A stretch of DNA of 64,000 nt from Sphaerisporangium krabiense. GTDB taxonomy: Bacteria; Actinomycetota; Actinomycetes; Streptosporangiales; Streptosporangiaceae. The DNA is taken from NCBI RefSeq assembly GCF_014200435.1, contig NZ_JACHBR010000001.1, forward strand, positions 2,604,001 to 2,668,000. The letters are read 5' to 3'. The position numbers and the translations under genes were made by a program. Shown one piece after another: positions 15,995 to 24,537 of the stretch; position 1 is the stretch's first letter; each line of letters begins with the position of its first letter. Under the pieces are notes generated by a model. That model did no database searches and had not been told where the DNA came from. It saw only the letters and a list, made by a program, of their open reading frames with translations.

Positions 15995-16410
15995 CAGGCA
16001 CCTCCGGCGGTGTTGGCGCGGCCGCGGCCGCGGATGGTCTTCGCCTGCACCTGGGCGTCACTCGGGCGAGGCAACGACGGCGGGCCCTGGCCATCGGCGA
16101 ACGCCCCGAACTCGGGCTCCAGGCGCGCCAGTTCCCTCTCTGCGGCAGCGCGCAGGTCCGGGCGCGCCTTGAGCAGGGAGCTATGGGCAAGGTCGTGTCG
16201 CAGTTGGCGCACCCGCGCGACGGAACGGATGAAGGCACGGAACTCGTGCATCTTCGCCATGGCGTCACGGCGCGCAGTGAGGGTCTCCTCGGAAGGGTCG
16301 GCCTCGTACGCCTGCTTGGCATCGGCGAGCGCTTCCTGGAGGACGGCGCACGCGTCGAGCATGTCGGCCTCACGGCGGGCCGCGATGGAGCGGGTGCGGG
16401 CGGTGGTCAC
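15994..16410 (-). CDS. Helical phage protein of the tail region, unknown
   Basis: The 138-residue product is almost entirely alpha-helical and charged (READMLDACAVLQEALADAK, FIRSVARVRQLRHDLAHS), with a basic C-terminus. It overlaps its upstream neighbour by 4 bp (GTGA/ATGA type), so translation is coupled. The position between the tape measure and minor tail genes is structural, but a helical basic protein could also be an assembly factor. No family is recognised. Confidence 0.62.
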   Translation of the reverse strand: MTTARTRSIAARREADMLDACAVLQEALADAKQAYEADPSEETLTARRDAMAKMHEFRAFIRSVARVRQLRHDLAHSSLLKARPDLRAAAERELARLEPEFGAFADGQGPPSLPRPSDAQVQAKTIRGRGRANTAGGA

Positions 16411-16658
16411 GCGTTCACCGCCTTGCCGACCCCGGTGATGAGCGGGGCGTGGATCGTCAGGTCCTGGTGGTCGCCCCGCGCGTCGCTGCGGTTGGTGACC
16501 TGGGCGATGGCGCCGGAGTCGGTCCGCTCGGTGACCACGCGCCGCCGCCGGCCGTCCTCGTCACGGGTCTCACGGCGCCGCGGGCGGCCCTGGCCGGTGG
16601 CGAACTGCAACGTCTTGATCTTCTCGGCGAACGACAGTTCACCGTCGTTTCCGGGCAC
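16407..16658 (-). CDS. Small basic phage protein, unknown
   Basis: The 83-residue product begins MPGNDGELSFAEKIKTLQFA and has an Arg-rich middle (RPRRRETRDEDGRRRRVV). It sits 29 bp after the tape measure gene and overlaps the next start. Conserved gene spacing supports it being real. The charged, probably disordered middle gives no functional clue. Confidence 0.6.
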   Translation of the reverse strand: MPGNDGELSFAEKIKTLQFATGQGRPRRRETRDEDGRRRRVVTERTDSGAIAQVTNRSDARGDHQDLTIHAPLITGVGKAVNA

Positions 16659-16687
16659 GCGGAACCGCCTTTCGTCGCTGGGTGGGG

Positions 16688-19600
16688 TCAGGGGGTGGCG
16701 AGGTACTTGAAGCCGAACTCGTTGCCGAGCCGCTGGGCGTCGGCCTCCTCGCGCATCACGGCGTTCGGCATGTTGACGACGACGGACGGCTTGCCACCGC
16801 CGGCGTCCTGCGGCGAGGAGTATGGGTCGCTTCCGCCGGTTGGCGCGGCCGGGGGAACCGACCCCGAACCCCCGCCGCCACGCTCGGGCTGGAGGCCCTC
16901 GACGGCGAGACCGAACTTTGCCCCGCCGAGGAGCCGCTTGAGCTGGGCCTCTTCGGGCGTGGCCTGGTAGGCGCTGCCGGAGATCGCGGCCTGGGCGGTG
17001 GCCGCGACGGCGTCGCCCATCTGCTTGCCGATGGTCTTCAGGTGGTCGAGCACGCCGCCCGCGCCGGACTCGATACCGACAGCGAGGCCGTCCATGGTCT
17101 GCTGGCCGATCTCGGCCATCACCTGGGACGGGCTCTTGATCTTCAGTTCCTTCTTGATGGCCTTGACCAGGGCGTCCACAATCTTCTTCATGACGGAGTC
17201 CAGCTTCTTGAGCTGGTCCTCCAGGCCCTTGAGGTAGCCCGCGCCGGCCTTCTTGCCCGTGTCGTACAGCGCGTCAGCGCCGATCTTCCCGAGCTTCTTC
17301 GACATCGAGTCGATCTGCTTCTGAGCCTTGTTGAGGGCCTTGATCTCCGAATCATCGGCCCCGACCAGCATCTCGGCGAGGCTGCCGCCGCCCTCGACGC
17401 CGGCGTCGATGATCTGCTTGAGGATCGTCTTGTTCAGGCCGCGCTTCGCCAGCTCCTGGATGTTCTTCGCGAAGTCCTTCATCTGCTGGAGCCGATCCTT
17501 CAGCCCGCTTGTCAGGTCGGACGCGCTGGTCGGGTCCTCGATGCCGGTGAGCTTCGCGAAGTCCTTCGCCGACTGCTCGATCTGCTTGGCGTACTCCTTG
17601 GCGTCGGCGATGCGCTTCAGGATCGCCTCGCGTTCGTCCGCGAGCTTCGACAGCTTCGTGGTGTTGGCCGCGATGAAGTCCACCATGGGGTCTGACTTCG
17701 GGGTCTTCCCGAAGCCGTCCTTGATGATCCCCGTCAGCTTCTCCAGCGCGCCCTTGAGCTTGTCCTCCGACCCGCGAATCCCGTCGATGAGGCCGTCGAT
17801 GATGGCCTTTCCGGCGGGTTCGAGAAGTTTGCGGTCCTTGTCGATGGGGCCCTTGTGGTCCTTGATGAACTGGGTGATGTCCGCGAGGTTGTCACCCAGC
17901 TCTCTGACCTTGGACTTGATGCCGTCGATCAGGCCCTGGATGATGGACTGCCCGGCGGCCTTCAGGATGCTCCCGGCGTTCGAGAAGAAGTTCTTGACTT
18001 TCTCCGGGAGCTTCTTGACGAAATCGACAACGTCATCGATCTTCTGGCGGACGGTCTTCTTGACCTCGTCCCAGTCGACGCCCCAGTTCTTGAGAATCGC
18101 CTTCATCGCGCTGTTGATGATATTGCGGATTCCCGCCGTCGCGCCGTCGACGATGTTCCCGAGACCTTCCCAGACCTGGGACCAATCGCCCTTGATCAGG
18201 CCGGTGGCGGTCTTGAAAATGCCTTTTATTACTTTCAAGGCGCCCTCGATCAGTGCTCCGATGTGGTCGAGAGCGAAGGTGACGACGCCCATGATCTCGT
18301 CGCCCCACTCGTCCCACACGGCCTGGATGAAATCGAGCGCGGTGTCGACGACTTCGCCGATCTCTTTGAAAATATCGGAGAATCTGTCTCGGATGCCGTC
18401 GAGGGTTTCCTTGTTATCGGAGGCCCACTGCTTTATGTCGTCAACGATACCGCCGAATACTTCTCCGGCTTTATCGCGGATTCCGGTGAGCGTTTCAGAA
18501 AGTCCGGAGTCCTCGAATCCCTTCCACAATTCTTCCAGGGCGGGAAGAACTTTTTCGCCGATGAAGTTGGTGACGTTCTGCTCAAGGCCGCGCTTGAAGG
18601 CTTCGACCTTGGTGGAAGCCGTGTCCTGAAGGGTGTCGCCGGCGTCCTTCGCCGCCCCGTCGACCTCACCGATCGCGCCTGCGGCCGTCGACAGGTCGAG
18701 TCCGGAAAGAGCGCCGGCCATGTCTTCTGCTTTGGTCCCGAAGAGCTGCACGGCGAGCTGTGCGCGGTCGGCGGGGTCCTTAACGTCACGCAATTTGCCG
18801 AGAATCTTCTCAAGCGCATCATGGGCCTTCGGGCCGCCCTCGGCGAACGCCTGCGCCATATCCTTGGCGTTCAGGCCGAGTTCCTTGAGCGCAGGCGCGG
18901 CAGACAGGTCCTTAACCCGGATGTTCAGTTCTTTCAGACCGTCGGCGACGGTGTCAGAATCGCGGGCACCTGCCTTCAATCCTTGCACCATCAGGCCGAG
19001 CGCCTCGTCGGCGGTCAGGCCGAGATCGCGAAACTGCGTCCCATACTCGTTGAAGGTGTCGAGCAGGTCTTCGGATTTGTTGGCTCCGAGCTGAGCACCA
19101 CGCACGATGACGTCGAAGGCGGCTTCCGCGTTCGGCGCGAGATCGTTGCGCAGAATCTGGGAGACAGCCCGGGTGACCGCTGAGACGTCCTCGTCCATGA
19201 TGGAGCCCACGTCCATGGCCCGTTCGGTCATGCTGGACAGGGACGACTCTGAGGCGTCGTCCATCCCGTCGAGGTTCTGGACGACCGACTTGATCGCGTC
19301 GGTGACGTCGCCCATGGATTCGCCGTAGGCGTCGGCGTACACCTTGCCCGCGACCTTGCCCAGCTTGCCCGCGTCGTCGCCGAACGCGCCCACCTGGGCG
19401 AACAGCTTCGCCTTGGCCTTCTCGGCCTCCATGGCCGATTCCAGGCCGCTCATTAGCGCGCCGCCGATGGCCGCGCCGGCCGCCGCCGCGGCGGCGAGCC
19501 ACGGGGCGGCCTTGAGGGAGCTCATCAGCCCGGACATGGCGCCAGACATGCGGGAGCGGCCCGAGGACTCGGTGCCCTCGCCGAAGCTTTCGCCTGCGTC

Positions 19601-20029
19601 CTCGCCACCTTGGCGGGCTTTGTCCGCGGCATCGTCCACGCCGCGCTTCAGCTCGTCAGCAAGGGCCTTCCCGGCGCGGCGTCCCCCCTGCTCGGCTTCA
19701 GCTTCGGCTCGGTCGAACGCCTCCTCCAAGGCGGCGTCGAGGTCGGCGGCGAACTCGTCGGCCTCATCGGCCATGGCGGCCATGGTGGCGTCGAGCTGGG
19801 ATTCCAGCCGATCCAGATCAGCGATGGCCGCAGCGGGGTCGAGGCCGTCATCGATGGCCTTGGAAATCTCGGCAAGGCTCTTAACGACGTCCCGCTCCAT
19901 GGTCGCCGTCGCCCTGGAGGTCCCCGACTGGAGGCGGTTCATGGTCTGGTCGACCTGCGCGGCCCCCGAGGTGAAGCCCTTGTTGTCGAGCTCCATGAAC
20001 GCGACCAGGTCGCCGACCTTGAGGGCCAC
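16688..20029 (-). CDS. Tail tape measure protein
   Basis: The 1,113-residue protein is the largest phage gene, starting at GTG 20029, with one base between the chaperone stop and this codon. The N-terminal 150 residues are helical (DNKGFTSGAAQVDQTMNRLQ). A TP901/PhageMin_Tail core follows around residues 190-470, with a hydrophobic Ala/Gly stretch near 175-195 and the motif LTADEALGLMVQGLKAGARD. The rest is long amphipathic helices with repeats such as IKSPSQVMAEIGQQTMDGLA. Its length should set a tail of roughly 160-170 nm using the usual 1.5 angstrom per residue rule. It also helps DNA entry. Confidence 0.95.
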   Translation of the reverse strand: MALKVGDLVAFMELDNKGFTSGAAQVDQTMNRLQSGTSRATATMERDVVKSLAEISKAIDDGLDPAAAIADLDRLESQLDATMAAMADEADEFAADLDAALEEAFDRAEAEAEQGGRRAGKALADELKRGVDDAADKARQGGEDAGESFGEGTESSGRSRMSGAMSGLMSSLKAAPWLAAAAAAGAAIGGALMSGLESAMEAEKAKAKLFAQVGAFGDDAGKLGKVAGKVYADAYGESMGDVTDAIKSVVQNLDGMDDASESSLSSMTERAMDVGSIMDEDVSAVTRAVSQILRNDLAPNAEAAFDVIVRGAQLGANKSEDLLDTFNEYGTQFRDLGLTADEALGLMVQGLKAGARDSDTVADGLKELNIRVKDLSAAPALKELGLNAKDMAQAFAEGGPKAHDALEKILGKLRDVKDPADRAQLAVQLFGTKAEDMAGALSGLDLSTAAGAIGEVDGAAKDAGDTLQDTASTKVEAFKRGLEQNVTNFIGEKVLPALEELWKGFEDSGLSETLTGIRDKAGEVFGGIVDDIKQWASDNKETLDGIRDRFSDIFKEIGEVVDTALDFIQAVWDEWGDEIMGVVTFALDHIGALIEGALKVIKGIFKTATGLIKGDWSQVWEGLGNIVDGATAGIRNIINSAMKAILKNWGVDWDEVKKTVRQKIDDVVDFVKKLPEKVKNFFSNAGSILKAAGQSIIQGLIDGIKSKVRELGDNLADITQFIKDHKGPIDKDRKLLEPAGKAIIDGLIDGIRGSEDKLKGALEKLTGIIKDGFGKTPKSDPMVDFIAANTTKLSKLADEREAILKRIADAKEYAKQIEQSAKDFAKLTGIEDPTSASDLTSGLKDRLQQMKDFAKNIQELAKRGLNKTILKQIIDAGVEGGGSLAEMLVGADDSEIKALNKAQKQIDSMSKKLGKIGADALYDTGKKAGAGYLKGLEDQLKKLDSVMKKIVDALVKAIKKELKIKSPSQVMAEIGQQTMDGLAVGIESGAGGVLDHLKTIGKQMGDAVAATAQAAISGSAYQATPEEAQLKRLLGGAKFGLAVEGLQPERGGGGSGSVPPAAPTGGSDPYSSPQDAGGGKPSVVVNMPNAVMREEADAQRLGNEFGFKYLATP

Positions 20030-20724
20030 CTACTCCACCCCCTCGCCTTCCTCGCGCGTAGGTTCCGGGCGGAGCGCGGCGGCCAGCCACGAGTCCAGGG
20101 AGAGCAGGGAGACGATGCGCAGGCGGAGCCACCGCCAGGAGCGGCCGGCGAGCAGGCCGGGCTGTTCCAGGTCGATCTGGTAGACCTTGTGCAGGTCGAG
20201 CTCTACGAGCTTCCAGCGCTCGAAGATGTCCCCCCAGTCCGGGCCCTGGTCCGGCTCCGGGTTGTACCACTCGCGGAGGCCGGTTTCCGGGTCGATCGGG
20301 CCGCCGCCGGGGTCTCCGGGTTCTCGCTCGTCGAGGTCGAGTCCGAGGTCGCCGATCGTTTTGGGTCGCCGCCGGCCTCCCAGTAGAAGGCGGCGGCCTT
20401 CTCTCCGTAGACGTGCCAGATGACAGCGGTCTGGCCGACGACCTTCAGCGTCGAGTACGGCACGCCGTCGGCGACCAGCTCGTCGTAGACGTCGCCGAGG
20501 GCGGCCCGGTACAGGCCGGTCTCGGTCTCGTCGTCGACGACCTCCTCGTCGGCGTCGTCGCTGTCGGCGGCCTTCTTCTTGGCGTCGGAGAAGCGCGCGG
20601 TGAGACGCAGACCGACCTCGGCGGAGCAGGGGGCGACGCTGTAGGTCTTCTCCTTGCCGCGCACGAGGACCGGCAGGTCGAGGGTCTCGCCGAGGAATTC
20701 GGCGATGGGAGCGAAACGGGGCAT
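20030..20724 (-). CDS. Tail assembly chaperones G and GT, made by programmed -1 frameshift
   Basis: From ATG 20724 the unshifted frame (stop at 20203) gives a 173-residue G protein beginning MPRFAPIAEFLGE. The slippery heptamer CCCAAAA lies at codons 121-122. A -1 shift there leads into a frame ending at 20030, giving a 231-residue GT protein. The T part contains IFERWKLVELDLHKVYQIDL and WRWLRLRIVSLLSLDSWLAA, the typical T-domain pattern. The T stop is immediately followed by the tape measure start. These proteins coat the tape measure during tail assembly. The frameshift is inferred from sequence. Confidence 0.88.
20359..20365 (-). promoter_or_regulatory. Slippery site CCCAAAA for -1 ribosomal frameshifting
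   Basis: On the minus strand the site reads C CCA AAA in the G frame, which fits X XXY YYZ. The downstream -1 frame stays open for 109 codons and encodes the T domain. Confidence 0.85.
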
Positions 20725-20738
20725 GAGGGGACGGGCTC

Positions 20739-21221
20739 CTAGGCGGGCGTGAGGTCGGGGTAGGGGTCGAGCTGGGTGCGTGCGCCCTGGCCGCCGAGCT
20801 TGAAGTTGAAGGGCTCCAAGGCGGTCACGGCGCCGCCGCCGCCTCCGTAGTCGACGGTGACGAAGCCCTGCCAGGCGTCGGGGGCGCCGTCCTTGCGGTA
20901 GTAGCGGATCTCCACGTTGGAGCCGATTCCGACGAGGTTGCCGGCGTTGAGGATGGCCTGCTGGCCGGGGTCGGGGACGAACGTGACCAGGTTGGAGGCG
21001 TCGCGCTTGCGGCGGCCCTCGCACTCCAGGCTCCATTTGCGCTGGGTGACCTGGTCGGAGCCCCAGCCCCCACTATCGAAGTCGCTGTCGTCCTCCATGG
21101 TGGAGGCGATGGCTTCCTTGAGAGTGGTGAGGCCCTTCACCGGCGTCCACACCGGCGCCCCGGAGGTCCCGGTGTTGATTTCCAAGGCCCAGTCCTTGGC
21201 GAGCAGCGAACGGGTTGCCAT
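20739..21221 (-). CDS. Major tail (tube) protein
   Basis: The 160-residue protein begins at ATG 21221 with MATRSLLAKDWALEINTGTS. It has the usual pattern of siphovirus tube proteins: a conserved N-terminal strand, an acidic loop (ASTMEDDSDFDSGGWGSDQV) and a central QRKWSLECEGRRKRD segment. Tube subunits stack as hexamer rings around the tape measure. The gene lies between the tail terminator and the chaperones, which is the canonical place. Confidence 0.9.
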   Translation of the reverse strand: MATRSLLAKDWALEINTGTSGAPVWTPVKGLTTLKEAIASTMEDDSDFDSGGWGSDQVTQRKWSLECEGRRKRDASNLVTFVPDPGQQAILNAGNLVGIGSNVEIRYYRKDGAPDAWQGFVTVDYGGGGGAVTALEPFNFKLGGQGARTQLDPYPDLTPA

Positions 21222-21234
21222 GTGGTGATCTCCC

Positions 21235-21672
21235 TCATCCGGGACGGTGGGTGGTGACGTGATGGGTGAGCAGGCGGTAGGAGTCGGCGCGCTCCCACCT
21301 GCCGGACTGGTCCTGGCCGAGGGGGGCCACGATGTTGCGGGTGCACAGCAGCACGCCGGCCGCAGGGAGCTCCAGGCCCTGGAGGGCGTCGAAGACGGCG
21401 TCGGCGAGGTCGTCGGCCGAGCGGGGGTCGTCGGTGCCGCGCATGCGGACCTGAAGGCCGAGGGTGCCGTCGGGGCTGACCGGGTCGTCGGTGGACTGGT
21501 CGGCGCCGTAGGCCGCCAGGGCGATGGCCCGGTCGGGCGTGGGTGGCAGCGCGCCGAGCGTGATGGGGATGTCGCCGGGCTGGTAGGTGGCGGGCGGTGC
21601 GCGCCAGGTGCCCGCACCCGCGTCGTCGAGCTGGGCGGCGAAGGCGGTGAGGAGGTCGGTGGTCCAGCTCAT
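21235..21672 (-). CDS. Tail terminator (minor capsid protein C-like)
   Basis: The 145-residue protein starts at ATG 21672, overlapping the upstream stop by 4 bp. It has an alpha/beta pattern (WTTDLLTAFAAQLDDAGAGT, then GLQVRMRGTDDPRSADDLAD) typical of the phage minor capsid/tail terminator family PF12691, often with DDPR before the long helix. It would cap the tail tube and dock to the neck. The gene order neck, terminator, tube is standard for siphoviruses. Confidence 0.8.
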   Translation of the reverse strand: MSWTTDLLTAFAAQLDDAGAGTWRAPPATYQPGDIPITLGALPPTPDRAIALAAYGADQSTDDPVSPDGTLGLQVRMRGTDDPRSADDLADAVFDALQGLELPAAGVLLCTRNIVAPLGQDQSGRWERADSYRLLTHHVTTHRPG

Positions 21673-22019
21673 GACAGGGCCCGCCGGACCTCGGCCGCCA
21701 CGATCTCCAGCATGGCGCCCTGCTCGCGATTCCACGGGTCTTCCAGGTACTTCGCCTTGCGCCCGGCGTCGTGCCGGAGCGTCAGGTCCTCGTGCTGCCT
21801 GGTCGCGTATGGGGTGTCGTAGGAGACGGCGCCGGTCAGCGTCGCGGGGTCCACCGAGGCCGTCCCCGAGCGCTCCAGGGTGCCCTCCTCGTGGGGGACC
21901 TCGGTGCGGGACACCTGGAGGCCGTGCTCCATGGCGAGCCGGAGCCCGCGCACGGCGCCCTCGCGCGCCTTGCCCTCCAGGGGGCCGAGGTTGAGGGTCA
22001 GCTTGGCGGCCTGGGTCAC
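21669..22019 (-). CDS. Neck/tail completion protein (HK97 gp10-like)
   Basis: The 116-residue product opens with a helix rich in basic residues (EGKAREGAVRGLRLAMEHGL). It then has TEVPHEEGTLERSGTASVD and YDTPYATRQHEDLTLRHDAG, which match the minor capsid/HK97 gp10 group in the neck. It overlaps both neighbours, showing tight coupling. The function is assembly of the head-tail joint. The call rests on the typical P-x5-L-x3 pattern and gene order. Confidence 0.78.
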   Translation of the reverse strand: MTQAAKLTLNLGPLEGKAREGAVRGLRLAMEHGLQVSRTEVPHEEGTLERSGTASVDPATLTGAVSYDTPYATRQHEDLTLRHDAGRKAKYLEDPWNREQGAMLEIVAAEVRRALS

Positions 22020-22330
22020 TGGAGGCTCACCTCCAGGTGGTCAGGGGTCGGCAGCCCGCCGCCGTCGCGGCGTGCCACGGCGAGGACGGTCGAGGCGCGG
22101 CCGTTGACGGTCACCCGCGAGCCGACAGGGCAGTCGGTGTCGAGCGGCAGGTACAGCGTGGTCTGTGATGTGACTTCACGGGCGTCGGGGCCTCGGACCA
22201 TCTTCCGCTGATCGTCGGCGAAGCACGCCGCGGTGAAGGCAGTGCCGTACACCGGCCCGGTGGCGGACTCTCCGCGGTACGGTTCGATGCTCGCCTCGTG
22301 CGCGAGCATCAGCGCGGGCAGGCGGCCCAT
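22016..22330 (-). CDS. Head-tail stopper (head closure) protein
   Basis: The 104-residue product starts at ATG 22330 in a TGATG overlap with the adaptor gene. It is beta-rich, with CFADDQRKMVRGPDAREVTS and QTTLYLPLDTDCPVGSRVTV, the pattern of siphovirus head closure proteins (SPP1 gp16-like) in actinophages. These proteins plug the portal channel after packaging. Placement between the adaptor and the gp10-like neck protein supports the call. Confidence 0.78.
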   Translation of the reverse strand: MGRLPALMLAHEASIEPYRGESATGPVYGTAFTAACFADDQRKMVRGPDAREVTSQTTLYLPLDTDCPVGSRVTVNGRASTVLAVARRDGGGLPTPDHLEVSLQ

Positions 22331-22995
22331 CAGCAGCTCCGCACGGTGTGGCCGAGCAGCCCGGCGCCCGCGAGGATCTCGGCGGCCTCCTGGGACATCC
22401 GCGGGTCGGCGGGGGTTCCGCCGGCGCCCGGCGTGCGAGTGAACGACGCCGAGCCGATCGACACGGTGGTGTAGACGGTGTTGGCGTCCTCGCCGGTGAT
22501 GCCCTGGGCGTTCCACCAGGCGGCCAGCGCGCACGTGGCGTCCCGCAGGGCCTTGATGACCGTCGCGCCCGTCGGCATGCCGTCGAGGTTGACCTCGTAC
22601 ACCGCGGCGACCAGCACCACGTTGTCGAGGAAGCGGGTCGCGCCCTCCAGAAGGGCCTGAGCGTTGAGCGGCGGTGCCGCGCGCATCCAGTTCGCCAGGT
22701 CGGTCGTGGTGGCGTACGAGCGGCCGCGTGCGGGCGCGGGGGCGACGGTGGCCTTCTGGTACTGCACGCCCCGCCCGGTGCCGGTGACAGTCCACATGAA
22801 CTGCCAGATCCCGGGCATCGTGTACGTGACCTCGTACGACCACACGGCGTTGCCGTTGGAGGGTGTTGGCTCAAGACCCGTGGTCACATCTCCCTCAGGT
22901 GGGATGATCGCGAGCGTGGCCGAGGTAGTCCCGTCGGCCGGGCTCACGGTCAGCTCGACGATCTGGGAGTCTCCGACATCCGGCACGGCGGCCAC
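22330..22995 (-). CDS. Head-tail adaptor with an N-terminal Ig-like domain
   Basis: The 221-residue protein has two parts. Residues 1-88 form a beta-sandwich-like domain (VELTVSPADGTTSATLAIIP, YTMPGIWQFMWTVTGTGRGV). Residues about 92-221 are helical, YATTTDLANWM, QALLEGATRFLDNVV and GATVIKALRDATCALAAWW, as in the gp6/gp15-type connector that sits below the portal. Fusion of an Ig-like domain to the adaptor seems uncommon and may decorate the neck. It is 3 bp from the upstream gene. Confidence 0.76.
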   Translation of the reverse strand: MAAVPDVGDSQIVELTVSPADGTTSATLAIIPPEGDVTTGLEPTPSNGNAVWSYEVTYTMPGIWQFMWTVTGTGRGVQYQKATVAPAPARGRSYATTTDLANWMRAAPPLNAQALLEGATRFLDNVVLVAAVYEVNLDGMPTGATVIKALRDATCALAAWWNAQGITGEDANTVYTTVSIGSASFTRTPGAGGTPADPRMSQEAAEILAGAGLLGHTVRSC

Positions 22996-22998
22996 CTC

Positions 22999-24063
22999 CT
23001 ACGGGGTGAGGGTGACGATGAGCGTCGAGGTGTCGCGCACGCTGGTCGTGAGTCGTCCGGGCCCCGTCGGGCCGCCTGCGCGGATGAACGCCTCGGCGGT
23101 GATCGAGCCGGTGCCCGCCGCGCCCTTGCGGCCCGTCGAGACGAACGTCGCCGCGGCGGCGAGCAGGCCGGCGCCGGAGCGTCCGGCCGTGCCGGAGCCG
23201 GTCAGGGCGGCCGAGGCGGCGATCGTGCCGGAGCCGCGCCGCGCGGCCGTGCCCGAGGAGGTGAGAGCGACCGTCGCCGAGATCGCCCCGGTTCCTGCTC
23301 GCCCCGCGACCCCGGACGACGTCAGGGACGCGCTGGCCGAGGTGTTGCCGGTCCCGGAGCGCCCTGCGACGCCGGAGGAGGTGAGCGTCGCGGTGGCCGA
23401 GAGGGATCCGGTGCCGCTGTGCTCCTCGGCCACGGGGGCGGCCGTGAAGGTCAGCGCGATGGCGTACCGGTCGAAGGCTCCGTCGGTCCACGTGCACGAG
23501 GGGCTTTCGGCGGCCAGGCCGGCGTTGGTCTTGTACGCGGTGAACTGGGTGCAGCCGCTGCTGCCCGACCCGATCGTGACCTCGGTGGCCGGGGTGTACC
23601 CCGACGACCAGAGGGGGGAACTGGGGGCGGGGGTGGCCAGCCGGTGGAGCAGCGCGGCGGCGACGACCAGCTCGCCGGTCTCGGCGAGCGCGCCGGTGGC
23701 GATGGCGGGGGTGGCCGCGCCGACCGAGGAGTTGATCTGCGCTCCGGCTGCGACGTCGAACGCCTGTCCGCCGCGCCAGCGCATCCAGCCGACGACGCAG
23801 TTGAAATCGCCCGTCGTCTGGATGGTGACCGTCGACCCCTCGCCGCCGACGGCCTTCCTGTAGAACCCGTAGGCGCCCTGGTTGTTGACCTGGGAGGCGT
23901 TCGACGGACAGGTGAAGTTGGTCGGAGTGGCTACGACGGTGTCGCTGTTGGCGAACAGGATGTCGATGTCGCCGACGGCAGGCGCGGAGCCGAAGTCGAT
24001 GACGTGGCCGGCGTTGCCGTCGGCGAAGGCGAAGGTGTCGGAGTCGATGGGAGTCCACCCCAT
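22999..24063 (-). CDS. Virion surface protein with tandem Gly/Thr/Ser-rich repeats
   Basis: The 354-residue product has an N-terminal beta-rich domain (about residues 1-210) that resembles exposed phage appendage domains. It is followed by at least five repeats of about 19 residues, such as GTGSLSATATLTSSGVAGRS and GTGAISATVALTSSGTAARR. Each repeat looks like a strand pair of a fibrous or Ig-like element. It lies among head genes, so it may be a head fibre or a capsid-displayed adhesive protein. No family name is certain. Confidence 0.66.
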   Translation of the reverse strand: MGWTPIDSDTFAFADGNAGHVIDFGSAPAVGDIDILFANSDTVVATPTNFTCPSNASQVNNQGAYGFYRKAVGGEGSTVTIQTTGDFNCVVGWMRWRGGQAFDVAAGAQINSSVGAATPAIATGALAETGELVVAAALLHRLATPAPSSPLWSSGYTPATEVTIGSGSSGCTQFTAYKTNAGLAAESPSCTWTDGAFDRYAIALTFTAAPVAEEHSGTGSLSATATLTSSGVAGRSGTGNTSASASLTSSGVAGRAGTGAISATVALTSSGTAARRGSGTIAASAALTGSGTAGRSGAGLLAAAATFVSTGRKGAAGTGSITAEAFIRAGGPTGPGRLTTSVRDTSTLIVTLTP

Positions 24064-24076
24064 GGCGAGCCCCCGA

Positions 24077-24427
24077 TCAGGTCAGCGAAACGTCGACGTC
24101 GGCGAGCTGGTAGGTGCCGCCGGCCGCACCGTAAGACTCCGAGCTCGACAGAGGGCCGGCGCCAAGGAACGTCCCACCGGTCGCCTCGGTCCACAGGCCG
24201 AAATGGGTGATCGTGGTCAAGGCGGGGATGTTGAAGGTCGGCGCGTTGGAGTCGTCCAGGTTGCCGCCGGACGCCGGGTTCCACGCCTTGGCCTGGCGGG
24301 CGTAGGAGCCGCCGGTGACCTCGCTGGCCCCGGTGGTGCCCGGGTCGGCGGTGTGCAGGGACACGAAGTCGGCGGCGGCGCCGAGGGCGTCCAGCGCGAT
24401 GTTCTTGCCTGCGGGGCTGAGCGCCAC
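24077..24427 (-). CDS. Gp80-like minor structural protein
   Basis: The 116-residue protein from GTG 24427 has the recognisable pattern FVSLHTADPGTTGASEVTGG, then FNIPALTTITHFGLWTEATG. This is typical of small beta-structured phage proteins of the Gp80/tail-fibre-like group. Members are virion components whose exact position is rarely known. It is followed upstream by a 110-bp spacer with stem-loops (24458-24536) that separates it from the head decoration genes. Confidence 0.72.
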   Translation of the reverse strand: MALSPAGKNIALDALGAAADFVSLHTADPGTTGASEVTGGSYARQAKAWNPASGGNLDDSNAPTFNIPALTTITHFGLWTEATGGTFLGAGPLSSSESYGAAGGTYQLADVDVSLT

Positions 24428-24537
24428 GGGGCGCCCCCTTCCTGTCTGATCATGTTTGACGCACGCGGGTGCGGGCCCCGACGAGTCCCCTCAGCCCTGA
24501 CGCAACCCGTCACCCGCGCGCGCGTCTGCGGGGCCGC
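24428..24537. other. Spacer with long stem-loop inside the late operon
   Basis: GACGC plus GCGGGTG near 24458-24471 pair with CACCCGC plus GCGTC at 24511-24525, and GGCCCCG with CGGGGCC nearby. It could attenuate transcription or process the late mRNA between head and structural genes. Confidence 0.4.

Noticed and set aside
19881-20270. Minus-strand open frame of 129 codons overlapping the chaperone region
   Set aside because: The T domain is in the other frame, reached by the -1 shift at CCCAAAA; this frame has only Pro/Arg-rich sequence.
22348-24210. Plus-strand frame of 620 codons opposite connector and repeat genes
   Set aside because: Antisense of clearly recognisable structural genes; composition is Gly/Arg-rich without domains.
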